From JBCBWG01 sp964579305 (GTDB lineage: Bacteria; Pseudomonadota; Alphaproteobacteria; Rhizobiales; Hyphomicrobiaceae), in NCBI GenBank assembly GCA_964579305.1, contig CAZOGY010000019.1, positions 1 to 37,186 on the forward strand: a DNA stretch of 37,186 nucleotides, written 5' to 3'. The notes below the pieces were generated by a model. It was not told the origin of the DNA, ran no database searches, and saw only the letters and a list, made by a program, of their open reading frames with translations. Below are positions 7,487 through 16,038 of this stretch, piece by piece (position 1 is the first letter of the stretch; each line of letters begins with the position of its first letter). Both the position numbers and the translations under genes were made by a program.

Positions 7487-8689
7487 TCAGCGCAATGAGC
7501 GACCGGTGTCGCGGGCGGATGTTTGAGCCGCCGGAGGCTGTCGGGGTTGAACCGCGGGTCGGTCTTGACTGTGCGGATTTTCGGTAGCCGGCACTTGCTT
7601 GGGGCTGCCGGTGGCGGGGGCGGTCGCACCGGCCGGGTTCCAGGCAAAGGCAGGCGCGCTTTTAAAGAGCTGGGCAAGCGTTCTTTCGCGCTTGGTATCC
7701 ACGCTTACGGTTGCCGTCATGCCGGCCCGCAATGGCGGATCGCTCGGTTGGGTCTTGAGCCGCAAGCGCACCGGCAGGCGTTGGACGACTTTGACCCAGT
7801 TGCCAGATGCATTTTGCGGCGGCAGCAGCGCAAATTCGGCCCCCGTTGCCGGCGAAATGCTTTCCACCTCGGCCTGCCATGTGACGCCTGGATAAATGTC
7901 CAATGACACCGTGGCGGTCATCCCCGGGCGCACATGCGTGAGTTCGGTTTCCTTGAAGTTCGCCTCGACCCAGGGTCGGTTGGCAACGACGATGGCCATC
8001 AAAACCTTCTGCGCCTCGATCTGCTCGCCAGGCTGCAGGCGCACATTGACGACGCGGCCATCGACAGGCGCGCGCAGAACGGTGCGGCGCAAGTCGAGTT
8101 CCGCTTGGTGTAGCGCGGCCAATTTCTCGCGCACCATGGGGTGATCATCAGGTTTGAGTTCACCGCGGCCGCCCAGTGCGGCGAGCATACGTTCGACTTT
8201 TCTGGCCATGACGCGGGTCTTGGCCCGGGCATTGCGCAAGCCGTCGACGGCCTCTTCCAGGCGCGACGATGACACGATCCCGCGCTCGGCAAGCTTCTGG
8301 TTTCGGCTCAGTTGCGCTTTGAGGTAGACCTCGCGGCCTTTGGCTTCGGCCAGCTCCGACTTCGCCTCGACCCATGCCGCCATCATCGTGCGAACACGTT
8401 GGCGGGCGCTGTCGACTTCCGCCTGGCTTCGCGTGACAGCCAATTGAAACGGCTCCGCATCGAGTTCGAAAAGGATGTCGCCGCGCTTGACCGCAGCATG
8501 GTCGCGCACCCGGACACGTGCGATCCGGCCGTCCAATTCCGATGCGATTTGCGCAATATCGGCTTTCACGTAGGCATTCTGTGTGGTGACGAAGCGGCCG
8601 CCGGAAAGCCAGACCCAGCCGAGGCCAGCTAGGATCAGCAGCGGCACGGCAATCAACAAGACCGGTCTGATCCAAGCATTCGCCAACAT
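7487..8689 (-). CDS. emrA: EmrA-like membrane fusion protein (HlyD family)
   Basis: A 400-residue periplasmic adaptor for a drug-export MFS pump. An N-terminal membrane span (residues 8-28) is followed by TTQNAYVKADIAQIASELDG, the biotinyl-lipoyl half-motif, then a long coiled-coil hairpin (about 75-180). The second lipoyl half is TVLRAPVDGRVVNVRLQPGE, and the beta-barrel region holds RPWVEANFKETELTHVRPG. The C-terminal 60 residues are a Pro/Gln-rich tail unlike EmrA. The ATG at 8689 has AAAGGG seven bases upstream; an in-frame ATG at 8764 would add 25 residues but has a poor binding site. It follows marR by about 100 bases (30 from the outer start) and pairs with the divergent emrB. Confidence 0.9.
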   Translation of the reverse strand: MLANAWIRPVLLIAVPLLILAGLGWVWLSGGRFVTTQNAYVKADIAQIASELDGRIARVRVRDHAAVKRGDILFELDAEPFQLAVTRSQAEVDSARQRVRTMMAAWVEAKSELAEAKGREVYLKAQLSRNQKLAERGIVSSSRLEEAVDGLRNARAKTRVMARKVERMLAALGGRGELKPDDHPMVREKLAALHQAELDLRRTVLRAPVDGRVVNVRLQPGEQIEAQKVLMAIVVANRPWVEANFKETELTHVRPGMTATVSLDIYPGVTWQAEVESISPATGAEFALLPPQNASGNWVKVVQRLPVRLRLKTQPSDPPLRAGMTATVSVDTKRERTLAQLFKSAPAFAWNPAGATAPATGSPKQVPATENPHSQDRPAVQPRQPPAAQTSARDTGRSLR

Positions 8690-8793
8690 GAAACGCCCTT
8701 TCGTTTCGCCCGTCACACGCCGGCTCAGCCGCATTGCCGGGGCTGAGCCGAAGCGGCGGCTCATTCATCCGGGTCGGCCATTGGTCGGCAACA

Positions 8794-9318
8794 TTATGCG
8801 ATCGCGTTTGCCTCAACCGGTTTTGCATCCTCGCCGTCCGAGTTTGCCCGCGCGCCGTCGGCCGTTAACGTGACCGGGTCGTGTTCCACCAGGTCCTGGA
8901 GCCGTGTCTTGAGCTTGACCATCAATTCGCCAAGCTGCCGTTGTTGGCGCGGCGTCAAACCCACGAGCGCATCGTCGACCGTTGCTTCGGCGATTGGCCA
9001 GATCAGGCCATGCAGGCGCTCGGCCTCAGCAGTGAGCTGAAGGCGATTGACGCGACGGTCCGCGGGGTCTGGACGGCGTTCAAGCCAGCCCTTGGCCTCC
9101 ATGCGATCGATCAGCCGGCCAGCACTTGCCTTCTCAATTTCCAGGATATCGGCGACTTCGGATTGGCTCAGCCCAGGCCGCTTGTGGAGCCGCGCAATCA
9201 CGACCCACTGCGCCCGCGTCAGGCCAATCGCGCGGACACGGCGTTCGAACACGGTCCGCAAAAGCCGCGCGACGTCGGTGAGCACATATCCGATATAGTC
9301 ATCGCTCTCATGCTGCAT
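8794..9318 (-). CDS. MarR family transcriptional regulator
   Basis: A 174-residue cytosolic winged-helix regulator. An N-terminal dimerisation helix (DYIGYVLTDVARLLRTVFER) precedes the DNA-binding part: GLTRAQWVVIARLHKRPGLS, QSEVADILEIEKASAGRLID for the recognition helix, and the wing LERRPDPADRRVNRLQLT. A C-terminal helix and an acidic tail of about 30 residues follow. MarR proteins usually repress their own operon and an adjacent efflux pump until a small ligand binds. Here it is the first gene of a marR-emrA unit and is divergent from emrB. The intergenic space holds a 20-base inverted repeat, so autoregulation and control of both pump subunits is the straightforward reading. Confidence 0.95.
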   Translation of the reverse strand: MQHESDDYIGYVLTDVARLLRTVFERRVRAIGLTRAQWVVIARLHKRPGLSQSEVADILEIEKASAGRLIDRMEAKGWLERRPDPADRRVNRLQLTAEAERLHGLIWPIAEATVDDALVGLTPRQQRQLGELMVKLKTRLQDLVEHDPVTLTADGARANSDGEDAKPVEANAIA

Positions 9319-9339
9319 GCGCGGCTCGCCCGGTCAGAA

Positions 9340-9359
9340 ATAGTAAGGTAAGTTACTAT
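9340..9359. promoter_or_regulatory. Likely MarR operator between marR-emrA and emrB
   Basis: ATAGTAA and TTACTAT form a perfect 7-bp inverted repeat separated by six bases, in the AT-rich part of the roughly 107-base divergent promoter. Its size and symmetry match a dimeric MarR-type site. It lies 21 bases from the marR start and about 66 from emrB, so one bound dimer could block both promoters. Assignment to this MarR is inferred from position. Confidence 0.7.
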
Positions 9360-9425
9360 CGCTTAGGCGACGATCGTCAAGGTCATCGTCATGACGGCAA
9401 CGAACTTCTCTCTTTCGCAAAGTGC

Positions 9426-11003
9426 ATGGCCGGCAGCATGGCGCAGTCTCAAGTTGCAACCCCACAACAGCCGCAAGCCGCACCGCTATCGCAGGTTGAT
9501 GGCGCGCCTGGCTTCAGTCTGACGCAGCGGATCTCCATCCTGCTGATGGTCATGCTCGGCACGACGATTTACACATCGTCGATCCTGATCGCCTCGGCCC
9601 TGTTGCCGAAAATGCAGGGCGCACTCTCGGCGACGCAGGACGAAATCTCCTGGACAATGACATTCAACATCGTTGCGACCGCGGTTGCGACACCGATGAC
9701 GGGATGGTTGGCGGACCGGTTCGGGCGGCGCAACACGATGGTCTGGTGTGCGGCGATCTTTGCTGTCGCGACGTTGTTTTGCGGATTGTCGTCGTCGCTG
9801 TCTGAAATGATCTTTTGGCGGATTATTCAAGGGGCGTCCGGCGCGCCGCTCGTTCCGCTCGGTCAAACAATTCTGCTCGATACGTTTCCAAGGCGTCAGC
9901 ATAATACAATAATCGGCGTTTACGGCATGGCCAATATGATCGGACCGATCCTTGGGCCGACAGTTGGCGGTGAAATCTCAGAGCTTTATGGTTGGCGCTG
10001 GGGATTTTGGATGGTCGTTCCCGTCGCCGTCATCACCGCGGTTGGCTTTTGGTTTGTTTTGAAGCCGCGCGCACAACGTGATGAGCCGCCCGCCTACCTC
10101 GATTGGACAGGTTTCTTGACGCTGTCGCTTGCCGTTGGCGGCGCGCAGTTTGTGTTTTCGCGTGGGCAAAGACTGGACTGGTTCGATTCAAGCGAGATTG
10201 TCGCCGTGACCATCCTGGCGGCGATTGCGTTTTATCTTTTCATTGCCCATAGCCTCACCGCACAGCGGCCGTTCATCCGCCTCAGGCTTTTGAGCGACCG
10301 CAATTATGCGCTTGGCCTGATACTGGTGTTGTTGTTTGGTATGTTGAACTTTGCGCCCATTGTGTTGTTGCCGCCGTATTTGCAGCAGCACGCAGGCTTT
10401 CCGGATAATGAGATTGGCGCGGTTATCGCGGCGCGGGGCGCCGGTGCCTTGTGCGGATTTTTTGTTGCGATGATGGCGGGGCGTATCGATCCGCGCCTAG
10501 TCATGATGTCGGGAATTGCGCTGCAAACTATCACTGGCTACTGGCTGATAAGTTTTGGTGCGGACATCAATCTGACCAGTCTCAATATCAATATGTTTTT
10601 ACAGGGTATGTCGGTCGGTATGATCTGGGTGCCGATGACCGTCGTCACGTTCTGGACGCTTGATCCGAAGTATCGCGCGGAAGGCATGGCCATGTTCCAT
10701 CTGTTGCGCAATTTCGGCTCCAGCCTGTTCATATCCATTGCGGTGGCGGAAATCGTGCGGACGGCCAGTGCGAATTATGCCCGGATGACGGAGTTCGTGT
10801 CTCCCTTCCACCGCGCTTGGGACTGGCCGTGGACCTCAGGCAACTGGTCGATTGAAACCGCGGCCAGCGCAGCGCGGTTTGCGCGCGAGATCAATCGACA
10901 AGCAACTGTGATCGGCTACACCAACGCTTTTGTGTTATTTACCGCCGTGTCCGCGGCCATGATCCCGCTCATCCTGCTTGTGCGTTTGCCAAAGCGCGAT
11001 TGA
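9426..11003 (+). CDS. emrB: EmrB-like DHA2 family MFS multidrug transporter
   Basis: A 525-residue polytopic proton-driven exporter of the 14-span DHA2 family. Motif A is visible as GWLADRFGRRNTMVWCA after the second span. The substrate-path region is IIQGASGAPLVPLGQTILLD and the antiporter motif C region reads GPILGPTVGGEISELYGWRW. Total length is normal for EmrB. The 30-residue N-terminal tail is hydrophilic and Gln-rich; a second in-frame ATG four codons later is possible. With the divergent EmrA-like adaptor it should form the inner-membrane part of a tripartite pump; no TolC-like outer-membrane gene is in the window, so a chromosomal TolC would be shared. Regulated through the inverted repeat upstream. 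Confidence 0.95.
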   Translation: MAGSMAQSQVATPQQPQAAPLSQVDGAPGFSLTQRISILLMVMLGTTIYTSSILIASALLPKMQGALSATQDEISWTMTFNIVATAVATPMTGWLADRFGRRNTMVWCAAIFAVATLFCGLSSSLSEMIFWRIIQGASGAPLVPLGQTILLDTFPRRQHNTIIGVYGMANMIGPILGPTVGGEISELYGWRWGFWMVVPVAVITAVGFWFVLKPRAQRDEPPAYLDWTGFLTLSLAVGGAQFVFSRGQRLDWFDSSEIVAVTILAAIAFYLFIAHSLTAQRPFIRLRLLSDRNYALGLILVLLFGMLNFAPIVLLPPYLQQHAGFPDNEIGAVIAARGAGALCGFFVAMMAGRIDPRLVMMSGIALQTITGYWLISFGADINLTSLNINMFLQGMSVGMIWVPMTVVTFWTLDPKYRAEGMAMFHLLRNFGSSLFISIAVAEIVRTASANYARMTEFVSPFHRAWDWPWTSGNWSIETAASAARFAREINRQATVIGYTNAFVLFTAVSAAMIPLILLVRLPKRD

Positions 11004-11083
11004 CCCGCGTGGGGTTTGTGCTGGCAACCGGGCATGGTGGATGGCGCTGATCGTGCGATGTTTGGCCTTGGCCAATTTGCGGG

Positions 11084-11866
11084 ATGTGGTTGTTTTTGTG
11101 TGTGGGGCGATGGGGAGCCGTTTTGGGTGTGCGTTCGCTTAAATCAGTTTGGTGCTGCGTCATCGTTTTGCTGGCAAGTCAATTTGCCCTAACCGGTCGC
11201 GGCTTTGCAAAGCCGCCGCTGCCACATCAACAGCCGCGGTCGTCGGCTGTGCTATCGGTCCTTTTCATCGGCAATTCGCATACCCTGATGCCGGGCTTTA
11301 CAACGCGGGTTGTTTCCGCTTTGGCCGCACGCGCGGGACGGCGCGCGCGCATTCAAACGCGGACGATTGCAAAGATCGGTACAACGCTGACGCGTCAACG
11401 CCGCGTGGCAGCAACGCGCGCCGCCATGCAATCACGTATCTGGAGTGCTATTGTCCTTCAGGAGTCGACAACTGCGTTCATGACGAAGGGTAATCGGTCG
11501 ACGTTCCTGAAAACCTTGCGCTGGTATAACAATCATACGCCGGCTGGCTCAAAGCTTATTTTGTGGGAGCCATGGCCGCAGGGTCCGCGTCATGGCCTTT
11601 ACCGCCGTGTCCGGCCGTGGCGAAATTGGTTTCCAAATCCACCCAAGAACCCTGAAGTTTTTATCCGGCTTATCAATCAGACGGTTAGGCGTGCTGCTGA
11701 TGTTTTTCCCAAAATCAGGATCGCGCCGGTCGGATCGTGTTGGATGGCCTTGCCACGGCGCAAACGTCCGTACGCCGGTGATGACTATCACGCCAGCGTG
11801 CGCGGTCAGCGCTTCATCGCCCGCATTCTTGCGCGCACCATTTTGGGCAATGGCGGCTGCCCGTAG
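11084..11866 (+). CDS. Secreted SGNH/GDSL-like hydrolase, third in the window
   Basis: A 260-residue exported protein with a GNSHT block I (Ser65), a second-strand segment SAIVLQEST, the loop LILWEPWPQG and a C-terminal DDYHAS (Asp233-x-x-His236). The canonical block III Asn motif is not evident, so it belongs to a different SGNH branch from the DUF459 pair, closer to the GNSFT type. A hydrophobic segment at about residues 20-38 ending FAKPPLP is the signal peptide. An alternative GTG start at 11129 has GGGGAG upstream and would give a more normal signal peptide length. It follows emrB by 80 bases, so read-through is possible. A deacylase or esterase acting in the envelope is likely, substrate unknown. 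Confidence 0.78.
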   Translation: MWLFLCVGRWGAVLGVRSLKSVWCCVIVLLASQFALTGRGFAKPPLPHQQPRSSAVLSVLFIGNSHTLMPGFTTRVVSALAARAGRRARIQTRTIAKIGTTLTRQRRVAATRAAMQSRIWSAIVLQESTTAFMTKGNRSTFLKTLRWYNNHTPAGSKLILWEPWPQGPRHGLYRRVRPWRNWFPNPPKNPEVFIRLINQTVRRAADVFPKIRIAPVGSCWMALPRRKRPYAGDDYHASVRGQRFIARILARTILGNGGCP

Positions 11867-11891
11867 CGCGGGATGCGGGATGCAGGCTGTC

Positions 11892-13592
11892 TCAACGGTC
11901 CCAGTGCAGCATCGCGCGCTCGGCCAGTGCGGTGATCGTTAACAGCGGATTGACGCCGAGCGAACGGGGCACGATCGCGCCGTCGATGACGTAAAGGCCT
12001 TCGTGGACGTCTGAACTGCCCGAGCCGGCTGAGCCGTCGAAAACGCGCCCGCGGTGATCGACGACGGCGTGGTCGCTTTCGCCGCCCATCGGGCAGCCGC
12101 CGAGAGGGTGCGCGGTTGCCGGCTGATGCCCCATCACCGCCCCGACCGGGTTTTTGACGTAGCTGCCGCCAAGTTCACCCACCAAACGTGTGAGGTGATC
12201 ATCAAGGCGCTGATAAACGACTTCGTCCTTGGCATGTGGCCAGGCAATGCGCACGCCATCGTCGGTCAATTCCAGCCGCCCGGTGGCGCTGTCGTGTGAC
12301 ACGGCAAAAAACGTCTGAAGACTTGCCAACGGGCCTTTGTAGACCCCGTTGATGAGGCTTTGCAGCGCGCCCATCAAGCGGCCATTTGGGACAAACATCA
12401 CAGGCAGGACGGGCGCGATTGCGGAGGGAAGGACACCTTCCTGAATGCGCATTTCATTGGCGAGAAGATCGGGATCATCGATCTCAATCTGGCCGGAAAC
12501 CGCGGCGCCGACCGGCGCCAGATCGCCTTTGGCCGGATAACCGACGCCAATCGCATTCACCGCACGGTTGGCGCCATAACCAAACGCGATGATGTCCCCG
12601 TTGGCCGAAAAGCGGCTGCCGAGTGCATCTGAAACCGGCAGTCCTTGCAGTCGGGAGCGGAGCAGGATTTCGGTTGAGCCGAGTGCGCCGGCGGCAAGGA
12701 TCACGGTGTCTGCGGTCAGTGCGTCAGGCAACGCGTCTTCGGCCGCTGGTTTGCCGGCCGGGCGGATCGCGACCTGCCATTTGCGGTCAGCCGCGCGCGA
12801 AAGCGCCGTGACTTGAATTTCGGTAAAGCACTGCGCGCCATTTCGGACGGCCTCGGGCAGATACGTGAGCGCGACCGTGTTCTTGGCGCCGACGTTGCAG
12901 CCGCCGCAGCAGTCGCCGCAGCGGGTGCAAGCCGTTTGTGATACGCCGGCCGCGTTGACCCGATCCTCAAAGCTAACGGCAACCGTCGGCGCGATGGGAC
13001 GCTGGCCGATTGCCGGGGATGCCGCATCAAGTGCGCGGAATTTGGCATGGTCCGCTGCAAGCGGGTCGGATGATGGGGCCAGCCATTGCCGCGCCAACGC
13101 ATAGCCCTGATCCAAGGTCGGGTCCTGCCGGACCTGTCCGGGCCAGACCGGGTCTTCGAACACCCGTTGGTCAGGGCGCAGTGCGACGCCTGCGTTGACA
13201 AGCGAACCGCCGCCAAGGCCATGGCCGGTCAGCACGTGCATGTCATCGCCAAGCCGAACATCGTAGAGCGCCGTCAGTGGCCCCGACATCATTTTCGACC
13301 CGCTGACGCGTAGCTGGGACCGCAGTTCTGGGAACTTTGCAGGGAACGCACCGGTGGGGAACTCGCGACCGCGCTCCAGAACGCAAACGCGCTTGCCGCG
13401 CGCTGCAAGCCGTGCTGCCGAAACGCCGCCACCATAGCCAGACCCAACGATGATCACGTCGTAGTGGCTCATCATCTGCGACCACGGCCGCGCAAGCCGG
13501 ACTTCGCCGGCGGGCAATGGCGTGTGTGTGAGATCGCCAGTTGCGGGGGCGCCGGGATTGGGATGGGGCGTGGCGTTGTGGTCCTGAGCCAT
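11892..13592 (-). CDS. GMC family FAD-dependent oxidoreductase, cholesterol-oxidase-like
   Basis: A 566-residue flavoprotein of the glucose-methanol-choline family. The N-terminal FAD fold is SHYDVIIVGSGYGGGVSAAR with the acidic VCVLERG strand end, and TGHGLGGGSLVNAGVAL follows. The C-terminal signature is AHPLGGCPMG and the last segment GLYVIDGAIVPRSLGVNPLL holds the second GMC region. In between is a Cys cluster CTRCGDCCGGCNVGAKN (Cys 222, 225, 228, 229, 232), seen in a subset of GMC enzymes related to cholesterol oxidases and possibly metal- or Fe-S-binding. A first in-frame start at 13607 is a TTG; the ATG used here has AAAGG at good spacing. The substrate, probably an alcohol or sterol-like ring, is unknown. 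Confidence 0.92.
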   Translation of the reverse strand: MAQDHNATPHPNPGAPATGDLTHTPLPAGEVRLARPWSQMMSHYDVIIVGSGYGGGVSAARLAARGKRVCVLERGREFPTGAFPAKFPELRSQLRVSGSKMMSGPLTALYDVRLGDDMHVLTGHGLGGGSLVNAGVALRPDQRVFEDPVWPGQVRQDPTLDQGYALARQWLAPSSDPLAADHAKFRALDAASPAIGQRPIAPTVAVSFEDRVNAAGVSQTACTRCGDCCGGCNVGAKNTVALTYLPEAVRNGAQCFTEIQVTALSRAADRKWQVAIRPAGKPAAEDALPDALTADTVILAAGALGSTEILLRSRLQGLPVSDALGSRFSANGDIIAFGYGANRAVNAIGVGYPAKGDLAPVGAAVSGQIEIDDPDLLANEMRIQEGVLPSAIAPVLPVMFVPNGRLMGALQSLINGVYKGPLASLQTFFAVSHDSATGRLELTDDGVRIAWPHAKDEVVYQRLDDHLTRLVGELGGSYVKNPVGAVMGHQPATAHPLGGCPMGGESDHAVVDHRGRVFDGSAGSGSSDVHEGLYVIDGAIVPRSLGVNPLLTITALAERAMLHWDR

Positions 13593-13630
13593 TCTATGCC
13601 TTTGCAAGCCGGCGCGGCCTGGAGCGCGCT

Positions 13631-15016
13631 TTATCGGTAAGTGATGGGCAACGTATACGTGCGCTGTGCGCGGCTCAAAGCGGCAGGAGCGCGCGGAAAC
13701 TGGAAGCGCGAGAGATCTTCAACCGCGAGTTTGTCGAGCCTGGCAAGTCCGCTGGACTTGGAAATCGACACGTCTTCGGCGCGCCCGTCATTCCCGATCG
13801 TCAGCAGCACAATGACCTGTCCACGCAAGCGTGAGTCGCGGGTGCGGCTCGTTGCATTGAGAAAGCCTTCAAGACCGGCCAGCGACTTGACCAGTTCAGC
13901 GTTGTAGGCCTGTGCAACCTTGCCGGCTGCAAGCCGTGCGGACGCTCGCGCGGCTGGCTCGTCAGCCGTTTGCGCGTTTTGTCCACCGCCAGCTTGTGTG
14001 GCCGCAGATTGCGCGCGCGGGGCTGACGACGGTGAGGCGGCGGCGTCGTTGTCCGGCGTTTTGAGCTGGGCTGGTGGTTCAGGTTTTGGTGGATTTGGGC
14101 GTGGCGGGCTGTTCTGGGCTATCGGTTCTGCCGTCTTGGCCGTCTGGGTTGGGTTGGCCGGCGGCGGTGTTTTGTCAGTCTGCGGCGGCGGTTGGGCTGG
14201 TTGCTGCGAGGGGTCCGTCGGCGCCTTTGCCGTGTCCGGCGGCGGCATGGCGGGGCGCAGCGCAGGCGTCTCGTCGGCGGGTTCCGGCGGCTGTTTCTGG
14301 GGGGCTTGCGGGCGCGGCTTCTCAGGCGTGGCCGGTTGGGATGGCGCGGGCGTTGGCGTCAGTAGCGCAAGGGGCCGCAGTTGCGGTGCGGCTTGGCTGG
14401 GCGCCGATTGTTTCACCGGATCGGACTGGGCCTTATTGGCCTGTTGTTGTGAGGTGCGTGGCGGTTGTGCGGCTTGGCGTGATGCCGCTTGTGCGCCGCG
14501 TGAAGCCTGGGCGTCGGCTTGGGCGCTGCTGGCGGCGCGCGTCTTGTCAGAGCCTGGTGTTTTTGCCGCGGGGCCCGGACTTGCGGATTGGGCAGGGCTT
14601 CTTGCGCGGCCTTGACGTGCACGGGAAAGTTCTGAGGCGGCGATGAGGCCAACCTCAAGCGAGCGAAAATCATCGCCGCCCGCACCGAGCTGCGCCGTCG
14701 CCTTTGAACCGCCTGCCCAGATCATGATGCCGGCGTGCAGCGCGATGGCCGCGGTCAGCGCAATAGGCAGCCGCGTCTGCTCAGCAAGCGGAAGGGCGAT
14801 ACGTTGCCGCCAGCCACCGTCGAGCCTGAGCGCGCCCAAGGTCGCCTCGGTCACGGCATCGGCGTTGATCGGCGGGGGCAGGTCGCCATCGCTAACGCCC
14901 GGTGCCGGCAGTTCCAGTTCCGGCAGTGCCGCAGCGTCGGCGTCGGCCGCAGATTTATCCGCGACCGTCCCCGGTTCAGGGAGCGCTGGGGCTGGTTGTT
15001 CTGGCCGGGCGACCAC
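13631..15016 (-). CDS. TonB family protein with long cytoplasmic N-terminus
   Basis: A 461-residue inner-membrane protein. The C-terminal 65 residues match the TonB carboxyl domain (RGQVIVLLTIGNDGRAEDVS through YTLPITYR). One membrane span at about residues 83-101 (LPIALTAAIALHAGIMIW) carries His94, like the functional His in the TonB span. Between them lies a roughly 280-residue Pro/Ala/Gln/Lys-rich linker, long enough to cross the periplasm. The 80 residues before the span are acidic and Pro-rich, which TonB proteins usually lack. The start is a GTG nine bases after the GST stop. It should couple proton-motive force to an outer-membrane receptor through ExbB/ExbD, but neither they nor a receptor are here. 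Confidence 0.85.
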   Translation of the reverse strand: MVARPEQPAPALPEPGTVADKSAADADAAALPELELPAPGVSDGDLPPPINADAVTEATLGALRLDGGWRQRIALPLAEQTRLPIALTAAIALHAGIMIWAGGSKATAQLGAGGDDFRSLEVGLIAASELSRARQGRARSPAQSASPGPAAKTPGSDKTRAASSAQADAQASRGAQAASRQAAQPPRTSQQQANKAQSDPVKQSAPSQAAPQLRPLALLTPTPAPSQPATPEKPRPQAPQKQPPEPADETPALRPAMPPPDTAKAPTDPSQQPAQPPPQTDKTPPPANPTQTAKTAEPIAQNSPPRPNPPKPEPPAQLKTPDNDAAASPSSAPRAQSAATQAGGGQNAQTADEPAARASARLAAGKVAQAYNAELVKSLAGLEGFLNATSRTRDSRLRGQVIVLLTIGNDGRAEDVSISKSSGLARLDKLAVEDLSRFQFPRAPAALSRAQRTYTLPITYR

Positions 15017-15025
15017 CGTATTCGC

Positions 15026-15727
15026 TCACGAACGGACGGTTGGCGCCTTGCGCGCGGCACCGTCGAACAGATCCATCATTCGGTCAAACCACGCCGAAGT
15101 CGCGCTTTCGGGATCAAGCACCGCCTCGGGTGCCACCACGTGCGGCCACATCAAGGTGCCGAACACGGCATAGTCGCCGTAGTAGGGAGCATCGCCTCCG
15201 AGGAAGGCATGATCGGCAAGCGTGGTCTCGACCGGTGTCAATGCCCTGGACAACGCAACGCGCGCTGCGGCACGCGCCTCTTCGCTGGCTGCTTCTTCGA
15301 GCGGTTTGCCAAGGCGCTGTTCGCGCGAGGATCGGAAGTAGTCTCCATCGGCTGGATCGAGAATGTCGTGAACGGCTTTGACGGCAAGCGGCACGATCGG
15401 GCCAAACAGCGTTGTGTCGGCCCAAACATTGGTCAGCCTTGCCGAGGCTTTCGCGCCCGCGCCATGCATCAACGCCGGGCGGTCCGGATACGCTTCGTCC
15501 AGATAAAGCGCGATCTTCCAACTGTCGCTGACAATGCGGTCGCCGTCGACGAGAACTGGAACGCGTTCCTGGCCGCTGGCCGACAGCCGTTCTTTTTCCG
15601 TGAAGCGCCAGGGCAAGCCTTGGTAGTCGAGGCCTTTATGATGCAACGCCATTTTGGTTCGCCAGCAATAGGGCGAGAACCGCAGCGCATCATCGCGCCC
15701 GCACAGGTCAAATAGCTGGATGGTCAT
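15026..15727 (-). CDS. Glutathione S-transferase family protein (LigE-like)
   Basis: A 233-residue cytosolic GST. The N-terminal thioredoxin-like domain has FSPYCWRTKMALHHKGLDYQ, resembling the SPYVWRTKYALKHKG segment of LigE-type beta-etherases, with ERVPVLVDGDRIVSDSWKIA as the glutathione-binding turn (VPVL and the SDSWKI Ser). The helical C-terminal domain contains LGGDAPYYGDYAVFGTLMWP. Members conjugate glutathione to electrophiles or cleave aryl ethers. The ATG used (MTIQLFDL) overlaps the stop of a small upstream frame by an ATGA. The tonB-like gene follows after nine bases, so the two are almost certainly co-transcribed. Substrate unknown; a detoxification role is the default. Confidence 0.92.
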   Translation of the reverse strand: MTIQLFDLCGRDDALRFSPYCWRTKMALHHKGLDYQGLPWRFTEKERLSASGQERVPVLVDGDRIVSDSWKIALYLDEAYPDRPALMHGAGAKASARLTNVWADTTLFGPIVPLAVKAVHDILDPADGDYFRSSREQRLGKPLEEAASEEARAAARVALSRALTPVETTLADHAFLGGDAPYYGDYAVFGTLMWPHVVAPEAVLDPESATSAWFDRMMDLFDGAARKAPTVRS

Positions 15728-15969
15728 CGAACGCCCCATTCGCGGAAAGCGGCCAAACAGCCGCGACTATTGTTCTTGGCGCGTCGCAGTCGTCCGGTCC
15801 GCGCCGCACGCAGGAAGACGCCCTGGCGCATTATGGTCAAGTCCGCTGATGCGCCGTGCACAGGCCCCTGGTCATCCAGGAGACCGGCGGCGCAAAGCTG
15901 CAAAATGCGGCGGCTTGACGGCTTATGGCCAAACCGCGATAGCCGCACAACGACTTTGCGATCGCGCAT
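15724..15969 (-). CDS. Possible small basic protein, coupled to the GST gene
   Basis: An 81-residue frame whose TGA overlaps the GST ATG as ATGA, an arrangement typical of translational coupling. The product is basic and Arg-rich (MRDRKVVVRLSRFGHKPSSR, then RRILQLCAAGLLDDQGPVHG) with no membrane segment or signal peptide. No family is recognised, and the start lacks a strong ribosome-binding site. The alternative is that this is simply the GST leader and promoter region, with the overlap by chance. The remaining bases up to the divergent TSUP gene hold nothing else evident. Confidence 0.35.
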   Translation of the reverse strand: MRDRKVVVRLSRFGHKPSSRRILQLCAAGLLDDQGPVHGASADLTIMRQGVFLRAARTGRLRRAKNNSRGCLAAFREWGVR

Positions 15970-16038
15970 GATACGTCTTGTGGGCGTTCAGCAGACCATC
16001 CGTGACCGACCCTCAAACAACTTTGCCATGAGTCCCCG

